A stretch of 64,000 bases of DNA from Chlorella sp. KRBP (taxonomy: Eukaryota > Chlorophyta > Trebouxiophyceae > Chlorellales > Chlorellaceae), in NCBI GenBank assembly GCA_004335735.1, contig QAXK01000427.1:16774-80773 (forward strand). The letters are read 5' to 3'. Within the stretch, counting starts at the first letter, position 1; each line of letters begins with the position of its first letter. Position numbers and translations under genes: made by a program. The notes under the pieces are model-generated. The model had not been told where the DNA came from. It was given only the letters and a program-made list of their open reading frames with translations, and did not search any database. Below are positions 23,318 through 34,483 of the stretch, piece by piece.

Positions 23318-26300
23318 TCATCGTCCCGCTGCCGTCACGGTGACGGTCGTGCTGGAAGCTCCCCACAACATGCAGGCAGAAGGATGGGTGAGCACCAGCC
23401 GCACCAGGCCAAACTCTGATTCGTCTGCCAGGTGGAACTGCAGGCTGTTTGCCCACAGCGGCTGCTCCACCCCATCCACGAGAAAATGGGCCTCGTACGG
23501 GCAAAAGCGTGGTGGCGGAAGTGGTGGTTGGTGCGCTGCCGGTGCAGGTTGGGAGGGTGACGCTTCCGCAGCAGAGTGGGAAGCGTTGTTGGGTGCAACT
23601 GGTGTGGCACAGGCATCACGGCGCAGGGACTGGTACTTGCGCCAGTGGTGGTGCGCGTCCTGGGGCAGATCTTGCTCCCCGTTCTCCCACACCTCCACGC
23701 CGCACCTGCGTTATGCGCGCACACACGCATGCCATCCGTGCAACCTAATCACTGTGCAACGGAGTCACAGCACCACCAACAACGACCCACACTACTGCAC
23801 GCGCTCACCTGCCCAGCAGCAAGCGGCCGGCGCCCATCTGCTCCATCACGGGAAGTGCAGTTCGTGAAGACACCCCCCTCCCTGCATTTCCGGCACCTGC
23901 ACCTCCGCCATCGCCATCCTGTGACGCGCTGCATGGTACAGGGTACAGGGCAAAGTCCAGCATGCCCTCCCGCTCCAGCGCACTCCGCAGGCGACGCACC
24001 ACCTCGCCCCAGCACCTCCCGCCCTGACCTGCCCCCGCCTGGCACTGGCACTGCCCTGCACGCCCCTCCACATGTGGACACCTCTGCGCAGCCCCCTGCC
24101 GGCCCGTTGCCGCCGTCACGCCGCCTGAAGATTCACCAGCGTGTGGGATGAGTGGGTCGCACACGCCCGCCGCCGCCGCCACTGCCACGCAAGCCTCCAG
24201 CCTCGCTGCTGCGCCCCAGCCGTCGCCCTGCACACCCATCCCTTCCCCGGCATGTGGCACCGTCGCTGCTGCTGCTGCTGCTGCTGTTGTTGGTGGTGGT
24301 GGCGGGCGGGCAGCCAGGTGCGCAACGTGCGACCAGGTGCCGTCCACGCAGCACGCCTCAAACACCCACGGCTGCGGCTCAGCGTTGCTGGTGCTGGTGC
24401 TGGCCGCCCCGGCAGCGGCAGCGGAGCATGGTGCACTGCTGGGGCGCTGCAGCCACTGGGTGGGGCGGAGCAGCATGGCAAAACTGTCCGACTGACACGC
24501 TGTGCGTGCTGCGGGTGCGTGAATGTTGGCACGAGGTGAGTCCGCTGCACGCTGCAGCGGATGGTGCCCTGCTGGCGGTGGTGGGAGCGGCTCAGGGGTG
24601 GCAGGCGCCAGCTGGGAGAGGTCCAGGAGCAGCAGCAGCGCTGGCGGTGATGCTTCCACATCACCAGGCGTGGTGGTAGGTGTTGTGGTATGGATCACGG
24701 CGTCATGACCCAGGTGGCCCGTGGCGCTGTGCCAAGGGATGCTGGCAGTGGCGGGCAGGCTCTGATCACGGCCTGGCTGTGGCACAGCGCTGTGCGGAGG
24801 AGAAACAGCTGCAGAGGAGCAGGGCTGTCTGTCAGCGTGCTGTACTCCGGTGCCATGCGGTGGGTGAGGTGGTGGGAGCGGTTGACGTGTCGGTTGGGTG
24901 GTGGTGGTGGGAGGTGCCCGGAGCAGCTTGAGGTGGTGGTCAAACACCTCTGGTGTGTGCAGCTGGGCGCTTGGTGGTTTGGTGGCGGTGGTGGTGGAGG
25001 TGGGGGTGGGGGTGGGGGTGGTAGTGTAGGGTTGAGGTGAAGTGGTGGAATGCGGCTGCAGGGGTGGAGGAGTGGGCGAGATGAGGCTGGTGGGCGCGGG
25101 CGTGCCAGTGGCAGCAGGTGCCCTGGGGGCCATTGTGCCCCACCTGCCGTGTAGCGCTTGGGGCACGTGCAGGCGGCCGTGCGCCAGCGGCAGCAGGTGC
25201 TCCTGCACGTGTGCTCGCATGGCGGCAGGGCACACGCCTGTGTTTCGAATGAGGAGGCTGGGGGCCACCTCAACGCATGGGCGTGGCAAGCAGGGCACGT
25301 GTGTTGTGTGTGTGTACGTGAGCTGCGGTGGCGTTGGAGATGTTTGGGCTGTTTGCTACCAGCCTCACTACATGTGTGCACGTGCCTGCTCACCATGTGC
25401 ACGTACGCCACCAGCTTGTGCACCAGTGCCCTGGCAGTGCCAGGTTGAACTGCGTCGTCGTCAGCGTCATCCCCAGCATCACCGCCCTCTGGCTCAGTCC
25501 ACGCGTACAGGCCTGCAGGCTCAAGAGGACAAGTCTCATGACTCTGTTGAGCGTGACAAGCACTCCCTTGCGCGTGGGAGCGCCGTCTCTTTCTCTCCTG
25601 CGCCTGCAGCGCACCGCTGCTCCCACTCCGCACACATGAATGCATGCTCTTGTGGCTTGTGCATATTCTTTCCTCGCTGCCGATCCCTGCTGCCTTGGAT
25701 CGCCGCGGCTGGCCGCCCCGTTTGCAAGCTACACACACGCACACACACAGCATACAGTACAACGCGCGCTGCACCAGGCATCGCCACCAGCCTCACCTTC
25801 AGTGTGCGACTGCAGCATCAGCGCCCGCTCCGTCTGAGGCATGAGGAAACCTGGCGAGTCAATCACCACTAGGCGCGTCAAGGCTCCAGCCTCACCACCT
25901 GCAACCACATAGGGTGACAAGGGCACAGCCACAGGGTACGAGCCTGGTCCAGCCGTCACAAGCACGCCTACTGGTGTGCCCTTCCAACCCGATGCCACAG
26001 CAACAGCATGCACCGCGGGCACATCTCCTGCCCGCTGGCACGCACTCGGCAGGTACCACAAGCACCCCAGCGCAGGAACCTAACTAGGGGTGAACGCCAC
26101 CCCAAAAAATGCGGGCTTCACCTGCTCCAGGGGCACACGCCAGCAGCTGTAGGTGATTTACCAAGCAATCCTCCTCCTCCTGCTCCGGTGACTCCAGCGC
26201 TTGCTGCTGACGCCCCTGCTGCTGCGCCGCACGCTTCGTGCTTGCAGGCCGGGTGGCGCCCGACACCCACGCAGGAAGCGTGAAGGACAGCCACACGCTC

Positions 26301-27037
26301 TGTGGGTTGACCGTCACGCTGCCAGGCCGCAGGCGCACCGAGTGCTTGGGCACCTGGTCCCTGGCCCCTTGTGCTGATGAGGAGCCTGCCCCATGGGAGA
26401 TCACACAATGTTGGGTGAGGTTCAGCACCCACCCGGCCCCCTCGCTGTCGCTGCCTCCGCTGTTGTCACCGCACTGATGCATGGCGGCTTGCAGGTGGGC
26501 GAAGCGGCGCATGTCGCTGAGGGCGGGTGTAAGGCTGCTGGCCTGCGCGTTGCGTGCGGACGGAGCGCGCATGCGGACGTCTTGCCAGCTTGCCGGTGAC
26601 AGTGGGTCAGGTTACCTGCTGATGATGCTACTGATATGCGGCACGCACCACGCAGCGGCTGAAGAGCTCACGAGCTGAAGAGGCGCCCTCCCCAGCCCCT
26701 GATCGCCACCAGCCTCGCCCTCCAGGTGCTGCGTCAGCAGGGCTAGAGAGCGGCTGCAAGCCGAACTCCTGCCACAGCTGCGCCTGCCAAGTGCGGTCGC
26801 AGGATGCCGCCGCCCACCAGCGTCGGCACACGCACATGGCGCGTGCCACGTCCAGGCTGCACGCACGTTTACAGTCATGTTGAGGCGTCGTGTTGAGCAT
26901 GCGGTGCACCTCGTCAAGTGCCGGGACAAGGTGCTGCAGGCGCACCAGGTGAGGAAGGTGAAGATGCCAGCTATGGCCAGCGCCGGAAGCTCCGGCAGAG
27001 CAGCGTCTTCATCTGGTGGCGCTGGTGAGCTTGCCAT
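23318..27037 (-). CDS. F-box protein with long low-complexity region
   Basis: F-box proteins recruit substrates to SCF ubiquitin ligases through SKP1. Exon 27037-26946 encodes LPELPALAIAGIFTFLT. Joined in phase to the exon starting at 26856 (DVARAMCVCRRWWAAASC...WQAQLWQEFG) it makes a complete F-box. Later exons: about 26588-26107 (HLQAAMHQCG...VWLSFTLPAWV), about 26030-25799 (VAVASGWKGTPVGVLVTAGP...LTRLVVIDSPGFLMPQ), about 25520-25394 (Asp-rich, then LVHKLVAYVHM), one long exon about 25283-23811 and a last exon about 23707-23318. The long exon begins with a folded-looking VEVAPSLLIRN...HVQEHLLPLAHGR and runs into 300 residues of Pro/Thr/Ser/Ala-rich sequence. The protein exceeds 1000 residues. 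I recognise no substrate-binding repeat. The F-box is well supported; middle exon borders are approximate. Confidence 0.6.
25681..25745 (-). repeat. Dispersed intronic repeat family A, copy in F-box gene intron
   Basis: On the minus strand, GTGTGTAGCTTGCAAACGGG is followed by GCGGCCAGCC and ATCCAAGGCAGCAGGGATC. The same order of words is found at 41321 (+) and 41063 (-). Confidence 0.78.
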
Positions 27038-27325
27038 AGCGAGTGTGTGTCCGAGATGGTGGCGCGCGCTTGCAGTCCATGCGGTCGACCTCGTTTAGAG
27101 TCAAAAGCAGAAGGCTCTCCGTGCTCCTTGGCGGCAGGCACAAAGGAGAGGATGCAGCGCGCGGCTTGCCATCCTCATTCCGCCTGCAGCAAGCGCGCTC
27201 TGCCGATCAGGGTGAGGCTCCGACTTGCGAAGCAGCCGGCAACGCAGCTGCTAGAGCTCACTCGCACGGCAGTCCCTGCACGTTGCTCGCAGCCACTCCG
27301 GCTACCACTGCACCGGAGCGCCGCA
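27038..27325. promoter_or_regulatory. Divergent promoter, F-box gene (-) and tyrosine phosphatase (+)
   Basis: 288 bp separate the two start codons. No classical motif is recognised. The phosphatase frame is open leftwards to about 27047, so part may be coding if an upstream start is used. Confidence 0.55.
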
Positions 27326-29053
27326 ATGGTGTCCGGCGCCGGCGCGCGCGGCGATGGCAAGGTCGGGGTGCTCTTCGTTTGCCTAGGTGCGCCAGCAACA
27401 GCCACCGTTCCACAGCACATCAGGTGACGTGAGGTGCAGCAGCGGCATGGGTGGCTCCGTGCGGGCAGGGACCGGCCTGTGCAGGGGATGAGGCGACCGA
27501 GATGAGGCGGACCCATTCGCAGCAGCAGCGCTGTGCTCCCATGTTACGCATGCCTGCAGGCAACATCTGCCGGTCCCCTAGCGCTGAGGCAGTGTTCAAA
27601 GCGGTGGTTGAGCGTCAGGGGCTGCAGAGCAAGTTCTTCATCGACTCGTGCGGCACGGGGGGCGGCAGCGCCGACTGGTGCGTGTACCTGGCGCTACTCG
27701 TGGTGCCTGCCACGTGTGCACACGCAATCAGCCAGTGTCAATAGGACAGGCTCAGTGCCGGTCCTGGTCGCTGCCTCTGTTCCCGAGTGTCAGGAAAGGA
27801 GCTAGTCAGTCATCCACGCAGTTGCTCCCACTCCGTGACTCCGTTCCCAGGTATCGGGAAGGTGGCTACTCGTACCACGAAGGTGATCCTTCAGATGAGC
27901 GCATGACGGCCGCTGCTGTCAGGCGGGGCGTCCACCTCACCTCCAGGTGCGCCCTCTTCAAGGTGACAGGCACTGGGCAGGCAGAGTGTGCTACAGCAGC
28001 AAGGCAGCTGTGCCTCACAGGCGGCAGTCGCTGGTGTTTGGTGGCAGTCAGAGGGTGCACCAGCTGGCAGGGTGCGCCTCTCAGCTGCAAGCACTCTCCT
28101 GCACCTGCTGTGAGCACGGAGAGATGCAATTGCACAAGTGGCAACCGTTCAGCCCAGCACCAGGCGCACTTGGGCCTGACGAGCAGGCATGGTCGACTCA
28201 TCGTAGCCTCTTGTGTGTGTGCAGGTCCAGGCCCCTGCAGCCTGTGGACCTGGCCCAGTTCGACTACGTGATCGGCATGGAGAGCAAGAACGTGCGCGCC
28301 ATCCAGGTGCGTCCCACATCAGACCGCTCAATGCACCTGCGATGTGACAGGGCACGCACGCGTCGTGGAGATGAGAGCAGCATGTGACGTGGCACCAATG
28401 GCCCCTCTAGGCTCTGTGACCAACTTGTGTGTGTGTGCAGACAGCAGCTGACTACTGGGCGGGCCGCAGCAGCGGGCGGGACGTCGTGCCTCCTGAGTAC
28501 AGGTGCGTATAGCCTCCTGAATATAGGTGAGTACAGGAGCGCCCTGACTGGCGAATGGCACTGTGGCCCCGAAGCAGGCCAGAGCAGGTTCTAGTTGCTG
28601 CCTGACGGCCTGACGGTAGCACTATGGCATCGCCACTGCTACAGAAGTGACTGCGGCGGGCGGCTATGGCCACTAACCAGGGGCACGCCACTGCACCTGT
28701 CCCCTACCACGTGGCACGTATACGCGCAGGTCCAAGTGCAGCCTCATGACCGACTACCTGCCGGCTTCGTCCAAGTTTGCCGGTGCCAAGCTGGTGCCGG
28801 ATCCCTACTACTCGGGCCAGGCAGCCTTTGAGCAGGTGACGCGCTGGCACTGCAGGCTGGGCGAGAGCGGGCTGATTGCAGGAACGTGAGCCACGAGAGC
28901 ACTGCTGGGCGAGCCGGAATGTGATTGGCACGCTCTGCTCGCATGACCTGCTGCTGCACGTGTCAGGTGCTGGACCTCTTGGAGGACTGCTGTGAGGGGC
29001 TGCTGCAGCACATCGTCACAGAGCGGCAACTGTCCGCACGCTCCACCGCGTGA
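27326..29053 (+). CDS. Low-molecular-weight protein tyrosine phosphatase
   Basis: Cytosolic-type phosphatase acting on phosphotyrosine through a cysteinyl-phosphate intermediate. Seven exons join in phase: 27326-27386, 27560-27677, 27851-27946, 28225-28306, 28441-28502, 28730-28835 and 28967-29053, giving 203 residues. The P-loop VLFVCLGNICRSPSAEAVF (CX5R(S)) is complete and split by the first intron; the general-acid loop VPDPYYSG is present. Family length is usually about 150-160; the surplus is an amino-terminal stretch (MVSGAGARGDGK) and inserts around RGVHLTSRSR and YRSKCSLMTDYL. The same frame stays open upstream to about 27047 (three ATG-free frames aside), so a longer, possibly organelle-targeted form is possible. 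It is transcribed away from the F-box gene and towards PRPF39. Confidence 0.93.
28491..28545 (+). repeat. Echo of exon end and donor in the phosphatase gene
   Basis: CCTCCTGAGTACAGGTGCGT is followed 8 bp later by CCTCCTGAATATAGGTGAGT, a second copy of the exon end with an arguably stronger donor (GTGAGT). Use of the second donor would add 24 nt including the in-frame TAG of GTATAG or TGA of CCTGAA depending on phase. Confidence 0.82.
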
Positions 29054-29329
29054 CACCTCCTTGTGACTGCTCCTCGGAATTCGTATCCCTGCTCACGTGA
29101 CCACCACCGTCATCGCTCGAGGAGTCTTGCAACGCGCCCTGGGTTGTGACCCAGCAGGAGCTCAGACAAGCAGCACGGTGCAAGCAGCACAAAGGCAACA
29201 GGGGACCACCACCAAGGCAAAGCGATGCAAAGCAGAGCACAGCAAAGGCACAAGTGAGCAGCAACCGTCAAGCAGGCACCCGGCGTCGGTCCCTCACCAC
29301 CACCCACCGCGCGCCTCCCAGCCGGCCTC
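29054..29329. terminator. Convergent 3' region of phosphatase (+) and PRPF39 (-)
   Basis: 276 bp separate the two stop codons, so the 3' UTRs are short or overlap. No TGTAA or AATAAA is seen on the expected strand. Confidence 0.4.
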
Positions 29330-32300
29330 TCAATAGTACCCGCCCCCGTACCCCCCCTGCCCGTAGCCCCCCGCACCGTACCCGCCTCCATACCCTCCTT
29401 GCCCGTACCCCCCTGCAGCGTACCCCCCACCGTACCCTCCCTGTGCCGGTGGGTACCCATGGTGCGCGTGTGCCCCGCCGTACCCGCCCACGTGCGGCGA
29501 CGCCCCCGCCTCAGGGCCCCTTGCCGCCTTGTATGGCGGCGCCGCCTGGGCATACCCACCCGCGTACCCACCACCGTAGTAATCCGGCTCGGCCACACGC
29601 TTCCGCGCCCCCACCACGCCATACGTGCCGCCAGCCGCACCTCCCGCCGCAGCAGCAGCGCCGCCATCCGCCGCCGCAACAGACGACGCGGCGAACGAGG
29701 GCGGCAGCGAGAAGCGCGCGGCGTGCGCGGCCTCAGCCGCCAGCGCCTCGTTGAGTGTGCCGTGCGCGTCGGCAACCTCGACGCTGCGTGCGCTGAGCTC
29801 CTCCCGGTCCTTCTCGGGCAGGCCCCTCACGGCGCCCTCCTCAGCGCTGTGACCAGCAGCAGCGGGTGGGTCGGCGGTGGCACACTCGAAGAGCGGCGCC
29901 ACGCGGGACCAGACGTCGGGCCCGCCGAGTGAGAGCTCGAGGTGGATGGCGGCTTCCCACAGGTGGCGCGAGGTGGGGGCCACGCCCAGGGCGTCGCGGA
30001 GCACCTCGCGGGCCTTGGGCACGTCGTTGGCCACCTGTTAGACGTTGGCATGCACACACACACGCATGTGGTTAGTTGCCAAGCAGATGCAAGTCGCGCC
30101 TCACACAAGTGAGTGTGCTCAGCAGGAGGTGCCTGAACCGTCTAAACAGAGCGCAGCCTAGACACGGCCATGCCACAGATTCTACCGGAAAGGGATCCGC
30201 TCACCTCCTTGAGGAACGAGGCGTACTGCAGGCACAGGAAGGCGTACTGCTTGGTGCTGCCACCGCCGCCGCTGCCGTTGCTGCTGGTGGCGGGCGGGGT
30301 GCTCCGCGGCTTGCTCTCCTCCTCGGCCGCCGCCTGCTTGTCCTGCTGATCCTGGTGCAGCTTGTCCTGCTCCTTGGACAGGGCCGACGCCCACACGGCG
30401 GTGGCCGCGGCAAGGTCACCCTGCACGGGAACAGGGCAACAGGGGAGCGAACGTGTTGCACACCACAAGCTGTGTGTTGCCTGTGGTTGCCATTGGGCAT
30501 GATGATACGCTCACCAGCAAGCTTGCGATGCGCACTTCGGTTGCACACGTGAGCCGGTGTGCAGTGAGGCGCTCATTGTCACGAGTCAAGGCCCCCCATT
30601 CACAAGTCACACCCACGCCTCACTCGCTCACCTGGCGCCTCTCAAAGTTGGCAAACGCAGCCACCGCCGTCAGCAGCTGCGGCGCCAGCTCGCCCAGCAC
30701 GTGCTGGTAGTGCGCCCGCGCCTGCGCCGCCTGCCCCCTTCGCTCGGCCTGCCTTGCCGCCAGCAGCCAGGCCTCGGGGCGCTGCTTGCAGAAGAGCGTG
30801 GTGGCGCGCTGCAGCGCCGCGTCCGCCTCGTCCGCCTTGCCGTGCGCCTCCAGCCAGCGCACGTACCGCTCCCAAAACTCTGCGCATCGCCGAGCCACGT
30901 TGCAAGTGGCGGCAGCAGCGGCGCACGCGCACGGGGCAAAGGGGAGGGTGTGAGGGGCGGGGCGGCGGGAGGGAGGGTGGGAGGTGCAAGAGGGAGGAGG
31001 GGAGCAGAGGCCTGCGTGCGTGCGGAGGAGTTGGTCCGTCCCTCCTTCTGCACCGGGGACAGCTTGAGCTGGTGCGTGCGGTGGAGCTGGACTTACGCAC
31101 TGCTTGATCCCCCTCTGGTGTTACCCGTTACGGGGAGGGGAAGAGAGGTGTCAATGGGACGGCGGCAGCGCTTGGTAGCCAGGGCAGCCCAGTGACGGGA
31201 GGGAAAGCACACAGGTCCCGCAGAGCACAGGTCGCCACCGCACAGTCGTTGCAAGAGCACAGTGCGGGTGCGTGCTGGTGCGTGCGCAAACTGCAGCTGT
31301 TACTACGGCTGGCTGCGGTGCAAATGCAAAGAACCAGAGATGCGACCCCACCTTCCCTCCTGTTGCACGCGCGTGGGCACAAGCAGGCAGGGTGGAGGCG
31401 GTGAGTGCAGAGGGGTGAGGGGAGCAGCGACTGCAGCAGCGTGCACCCACAGAGCGCTGCTTTTGGGGCGCCACTTACCGTGACGCTGCCGGGGCGTGGG
31501 CTGACGGAAGCCACCGACCGACAACCGACACCGACACCTGCAGTGCTGGTCAGGCTCCAGATGTTGTTGACGCGCCCCCTGCTTCCCCCCTTTTCCCCTC
31601 CCACTGCTGAGTCTGCAACGCTTGCTTAAAAATCTCCCATTCCCCCCCAAGCCCCCCGCTCCCACCCACCCCACCCCACAGTGGTACAGTATACGCTGCG
31701 TGCGAGGTGCGGCACTGACTGACTGCTCACCTGGGTAGTTGGCGCAGGGCACCAGGCACCGCTCGTAGATGGTTTGCGTGGCGGGCAGGTCCTGTGGCTG
31801 CTGCGCCTCGACGTGGTCCAGGTAGCGCACCCAGTTGACCAGCTGCGACTGGTCCAGGGGCTTGACGTGCCACCAGGTGCGCTTGATGCCCTCCTCGTAG
31901 GGACGGCGCAACTCGGCCAGCAGGCGGGAGGACACGGTGACGGCGTCAAACGAGGCAACCCACGTGGCCTGCGCGTGGTGTGGTATGTGTGTGTGTGTGG
32001 TGGGAGTGGGGCGGGAGTGGGTGGGAGGCGTCAGTGCGAGGCGAGCCACAGCCTGGTCTGCACGGGAGCGGCATACACCAGCTGGTTGGGCTGGCAGCAA
32101 GCTTGGCCGGCAACGTAGGCGTGAATTCATGATGGCGTACATGATACAGACGGAGCTCCTGGAAGCGAGACTGGCACGTGAGCAGTGTACACACACCACA
32201 CCACACCTCCCCCAGCCGAGCCCCTGCACACACCAACCGACGACCAATTGCCACCACGCACCCTGATGTCATCGTCCGTCACGCCCGTATCCGCCGCCGC

Positions 32301-34126
32301 CACCTCCGCCGCCGCCTCCGCCGCCACCACCGCCTGGTCAGCCTCTGCCGCCGCCCCTGCCGCCGCCGCAGCTGCCGCCGCCGCCGCCTCCGCGTCCAGG
32401 CCCTCTGCCGGCGGGAGGGTGGCGGCCTCCCTTGCCTTGGCAGCCTCCTGCCGGGCCGTCTCCACGGCCTGCCGGGCGGCTTCGGCGGCGTCCGTCTTGT
32501 TCTTCTTGACTTGCTCGGTCCAGTGGGTGACGAGCTCGGGCGTGAGCAGCTCGTCCAGGGTCTTGGAGGCAACGTACTGCTTCAGGCTGCGGGTGTGTGT
32601 ATATACGGACAGGATGGTATGATGTGGCTTTTGGCAAGGCAAAGGGCAGCGACTGGACGTGGTGGGGTCAGGAACAAAAGGGTGCAGGTAGCAAAGCAAG
32701 GTACCCCTGGCGCGGCACACACCTTGCATGAGGCAGCGTGCTCCAGCCACGGCCCCAGCACCACACACCCACGCTGTGCGTGCGCAGCACCACGGAGGCG
32801 CCTCCTTCGCCTGCCTGCCACGCGCTCACCTGGCCGTGTACCTGGGCAGCTCCCTGATGGGGTGCGCCAGCGCGCGCGCGTAGGCCTCCACCACGCGGGT
32901 GGGGTCGCCCATCTCCTCCTCCAGCGCCACCAGCTTGTCCCACAGCTGGTGGGCGGTGTAGTCGGAGCCGTTGAACTGCAGCGCGCGGTCGTAGATCCTG
33001 CAAACGAATGCATTGTGCACCCGGTCAACACCCTTTGCATCAGCAGCAGTTGCCGCGCAGCCACCCATGGCCCTGACATCTGTTGACTGTGCACACAAGT
33101 GCAAGTAGAAGTGTGCTCTCTGTCCTGGGTGTCATGCTCACTGCAGCAAGCAGCGAGGACGCACGGGATGCGCCGGGCATGAGTGTGCAGTGCGGGGCCG
33201 TATGCTGCTCACTTGCGGACGTCGTCGACGCTTGCGGCTTGCGACTTTTTGAACGAGGCGTAGTCACGCCACAGGTCCATGGAGTAGGGCGTGGCCTCTG
33301 TGCCACGAGCATACACCTGCGGGCAGCACACGCGCCACACAAGCATGCCTCGCTGTACTTGCGGGCAGAGGTGGCGACCATGCACCCAGGAGGCCACCAA
33401 GGCCACACACAGCTCTTCCAGATGCGCGCACAGGACCCTCACCTCGAGCGCCTTTTCTGCGTTGCCGTGGCGGTTCTCAGCCTCTGCGTACTTGCGCCAG
33501 TAGCCGAAGCAGAGCGGGTAGGCGGGCAGGAACTCCTCGTACACACCACGAAGGCGCTCCAGGTCATCCTGCAGGCGGCAGAAGTAGGAGAGACTGCTGT
33601 TGTTGCGTGGCCTAAGGGTGCTCCCGGCTGCTGCGGTCTGCGTGCCGGCGCGTGTGCGCCCGACGGGCTATGCGCCGCTGCGCCCCTGCCCCTGGCAGTT
33701 CCAGATGCGTCTGGCGCCAGTGCCAGTGCGCTAATGTCAGTCCAGCGCCACAGCTGGGCCTTGCTTTGCTGCTTGCTCCTGGGCTCACCAGCTTCTCTGC
33801 CGTCGTGATGAGCGCCGTCCACGCGTTGAAGTCGCTCGGCGCCTCGTGCACCTTGTTCCACTGGTCCGTCAGCACGGCGATCAGCGGGTTCGGCGGCGCT
33901 GGCGCTGCGCGATGGGGCGATGGGGCGCAATGTGTGTGTGTGCACAGGGAAGGAGCAGCCAAGCCATCCCTGCACAAGCCTAGGCCTCACCTGGCTCAGC
34001 TGATGCCTTCTCCTCCTGCCCATTCTCCTCCGCCGCTGCGGTCTCCATGCCATTGGCTTGCTGCTCGGGCTGCGCGGCGCTGGAGTCCATCGCCTGCGCT
34101 GCAGCTGAGGCCTCGTCGACCTCCAT
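29330..34126 (-). CDS. PRPF39: Pre-mRNA-processing factor 39 homologue (U1 snRNP, HAT repeats)
   Basis: U1 snRNP-associated scaffold acting in 5' splice-site selection. About ten exons (minus): 34126-33991, about 33905-33788, about 33568-33441, about 33319-33216, about 33000-32829, about 32588-32265, about 31970-31732, about 30882-30632, about 30420-30206 and about 30034-29330. HAT motifs: WNKVHEAPSDFNAWTALIT, VYEEFLPAYPLCFGYWRKY, YARGTEATPYSMDLWRDYA, YDRALQFNGSDYTAHQLWD, YERCLVPCANYPEFWERYV, ATTLFCKQRPEAWLLAARQ and VLRDALGVAPTSRHLWEAA. WWHVKPLDQSQLVNWVRYL is the PRPF39 signature region. Between them is a poly-Ala stretch. The carboxy end is a GGYGGGY/GQGGYGG-rich tail of about 60 residues, unusual for the family. 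Length is about 800 residues; exon ends are approximate. Confidence 0.9.
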
Positions 34127-34284
34127 TGTTGAAGTGAATCGCGAGTGCGTGTCTGCGGCGGTGCGGCTGTGCGCGAGCGTCGCCACCGGCCGAGCTCTTC
34201 CCCGAGATCTGCATGAGGTCTTTGCAGGAGGAGAAGGAGATGCGAGAGAGTTCAGGCCCTTCACGCAGCCCAACTTGCGCGAAG
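34127..34284. promoter_or_regulatory. Compact divergent promoter, PRPF39 (-) / TOM6-ASH2L (+)
   Basis: Only 158 bp separate the PRPF39 start from the TOM6 start. No other room exists for promoter elements unless they lie in the PRPF39 first exon. An in-frame ATG at 34213 could extend TOM6 leftwards. Confidence 0.55.
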
Positions 34285-34410
34285 ATGTTCGCCCCTCGCA
34301 AGCCCGACGTGAACAAGGCCATCAAGGAGCTCAACACGAACCTGGTGATTTTCGGCGTGCTGGCCGCCACCGTGCGCCTGGTGCCCTACGTGCTGCACGT
34401 CCTCAACTGA
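34285..34410 (+). CDS. TOM6: Mitochondrial import receptor subunit TOM6
   Basis: Small subunit of the TOM translocase in the outer mitochondrial membrane. The 41-residue intronless ORF starts MFAPRKPDVNKAIKELNTNL and continues into a single hydrophobic helix ending VRLVPYVLHVLN. Plant TOM6 has the same plan: MFxxMFxRKPDK...LKQL..., then a transmembrane helix ending VRVTPYVLHYL. Family length is about 54 residues, so this is slightly short at the carboxy end. An alternative in-frame ATG at 34213 would give 65 residues, but the start at 34285 matches the conserved amino end. It sits 73 bp before ASH2L on the same strand, with no ATG in any frame between the two starts, suggesting one dicistronic transcript. 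Confidence 0.85.
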   Translation: MFAPRKPDVNKAIKELNTNLVIFGVLAATVRLVPYVLHVLN

Positions 34411-34483
34411 GGAGGCGCGCGGCCACGCCCGCCCGGGGCCCCAGTCCCCGCAGCAGCGCCGCAGCTCGCCAGCGCTAGACAAG

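Noticed and set aside
26628..26945. Apparent +1 frameshift inside the F-box
   Set aside because: Removing an intron from 26945 to 26857 (GTGCGC...GTGCAG) joins both halves of the F-box in phase, so no frameshift is needed.
32178..33086. 302-codon + strand frame opposite PRPF39
   Set aside because: Antisense to HAT-repeat exons and a poly-Ala stretch; shadow frame.
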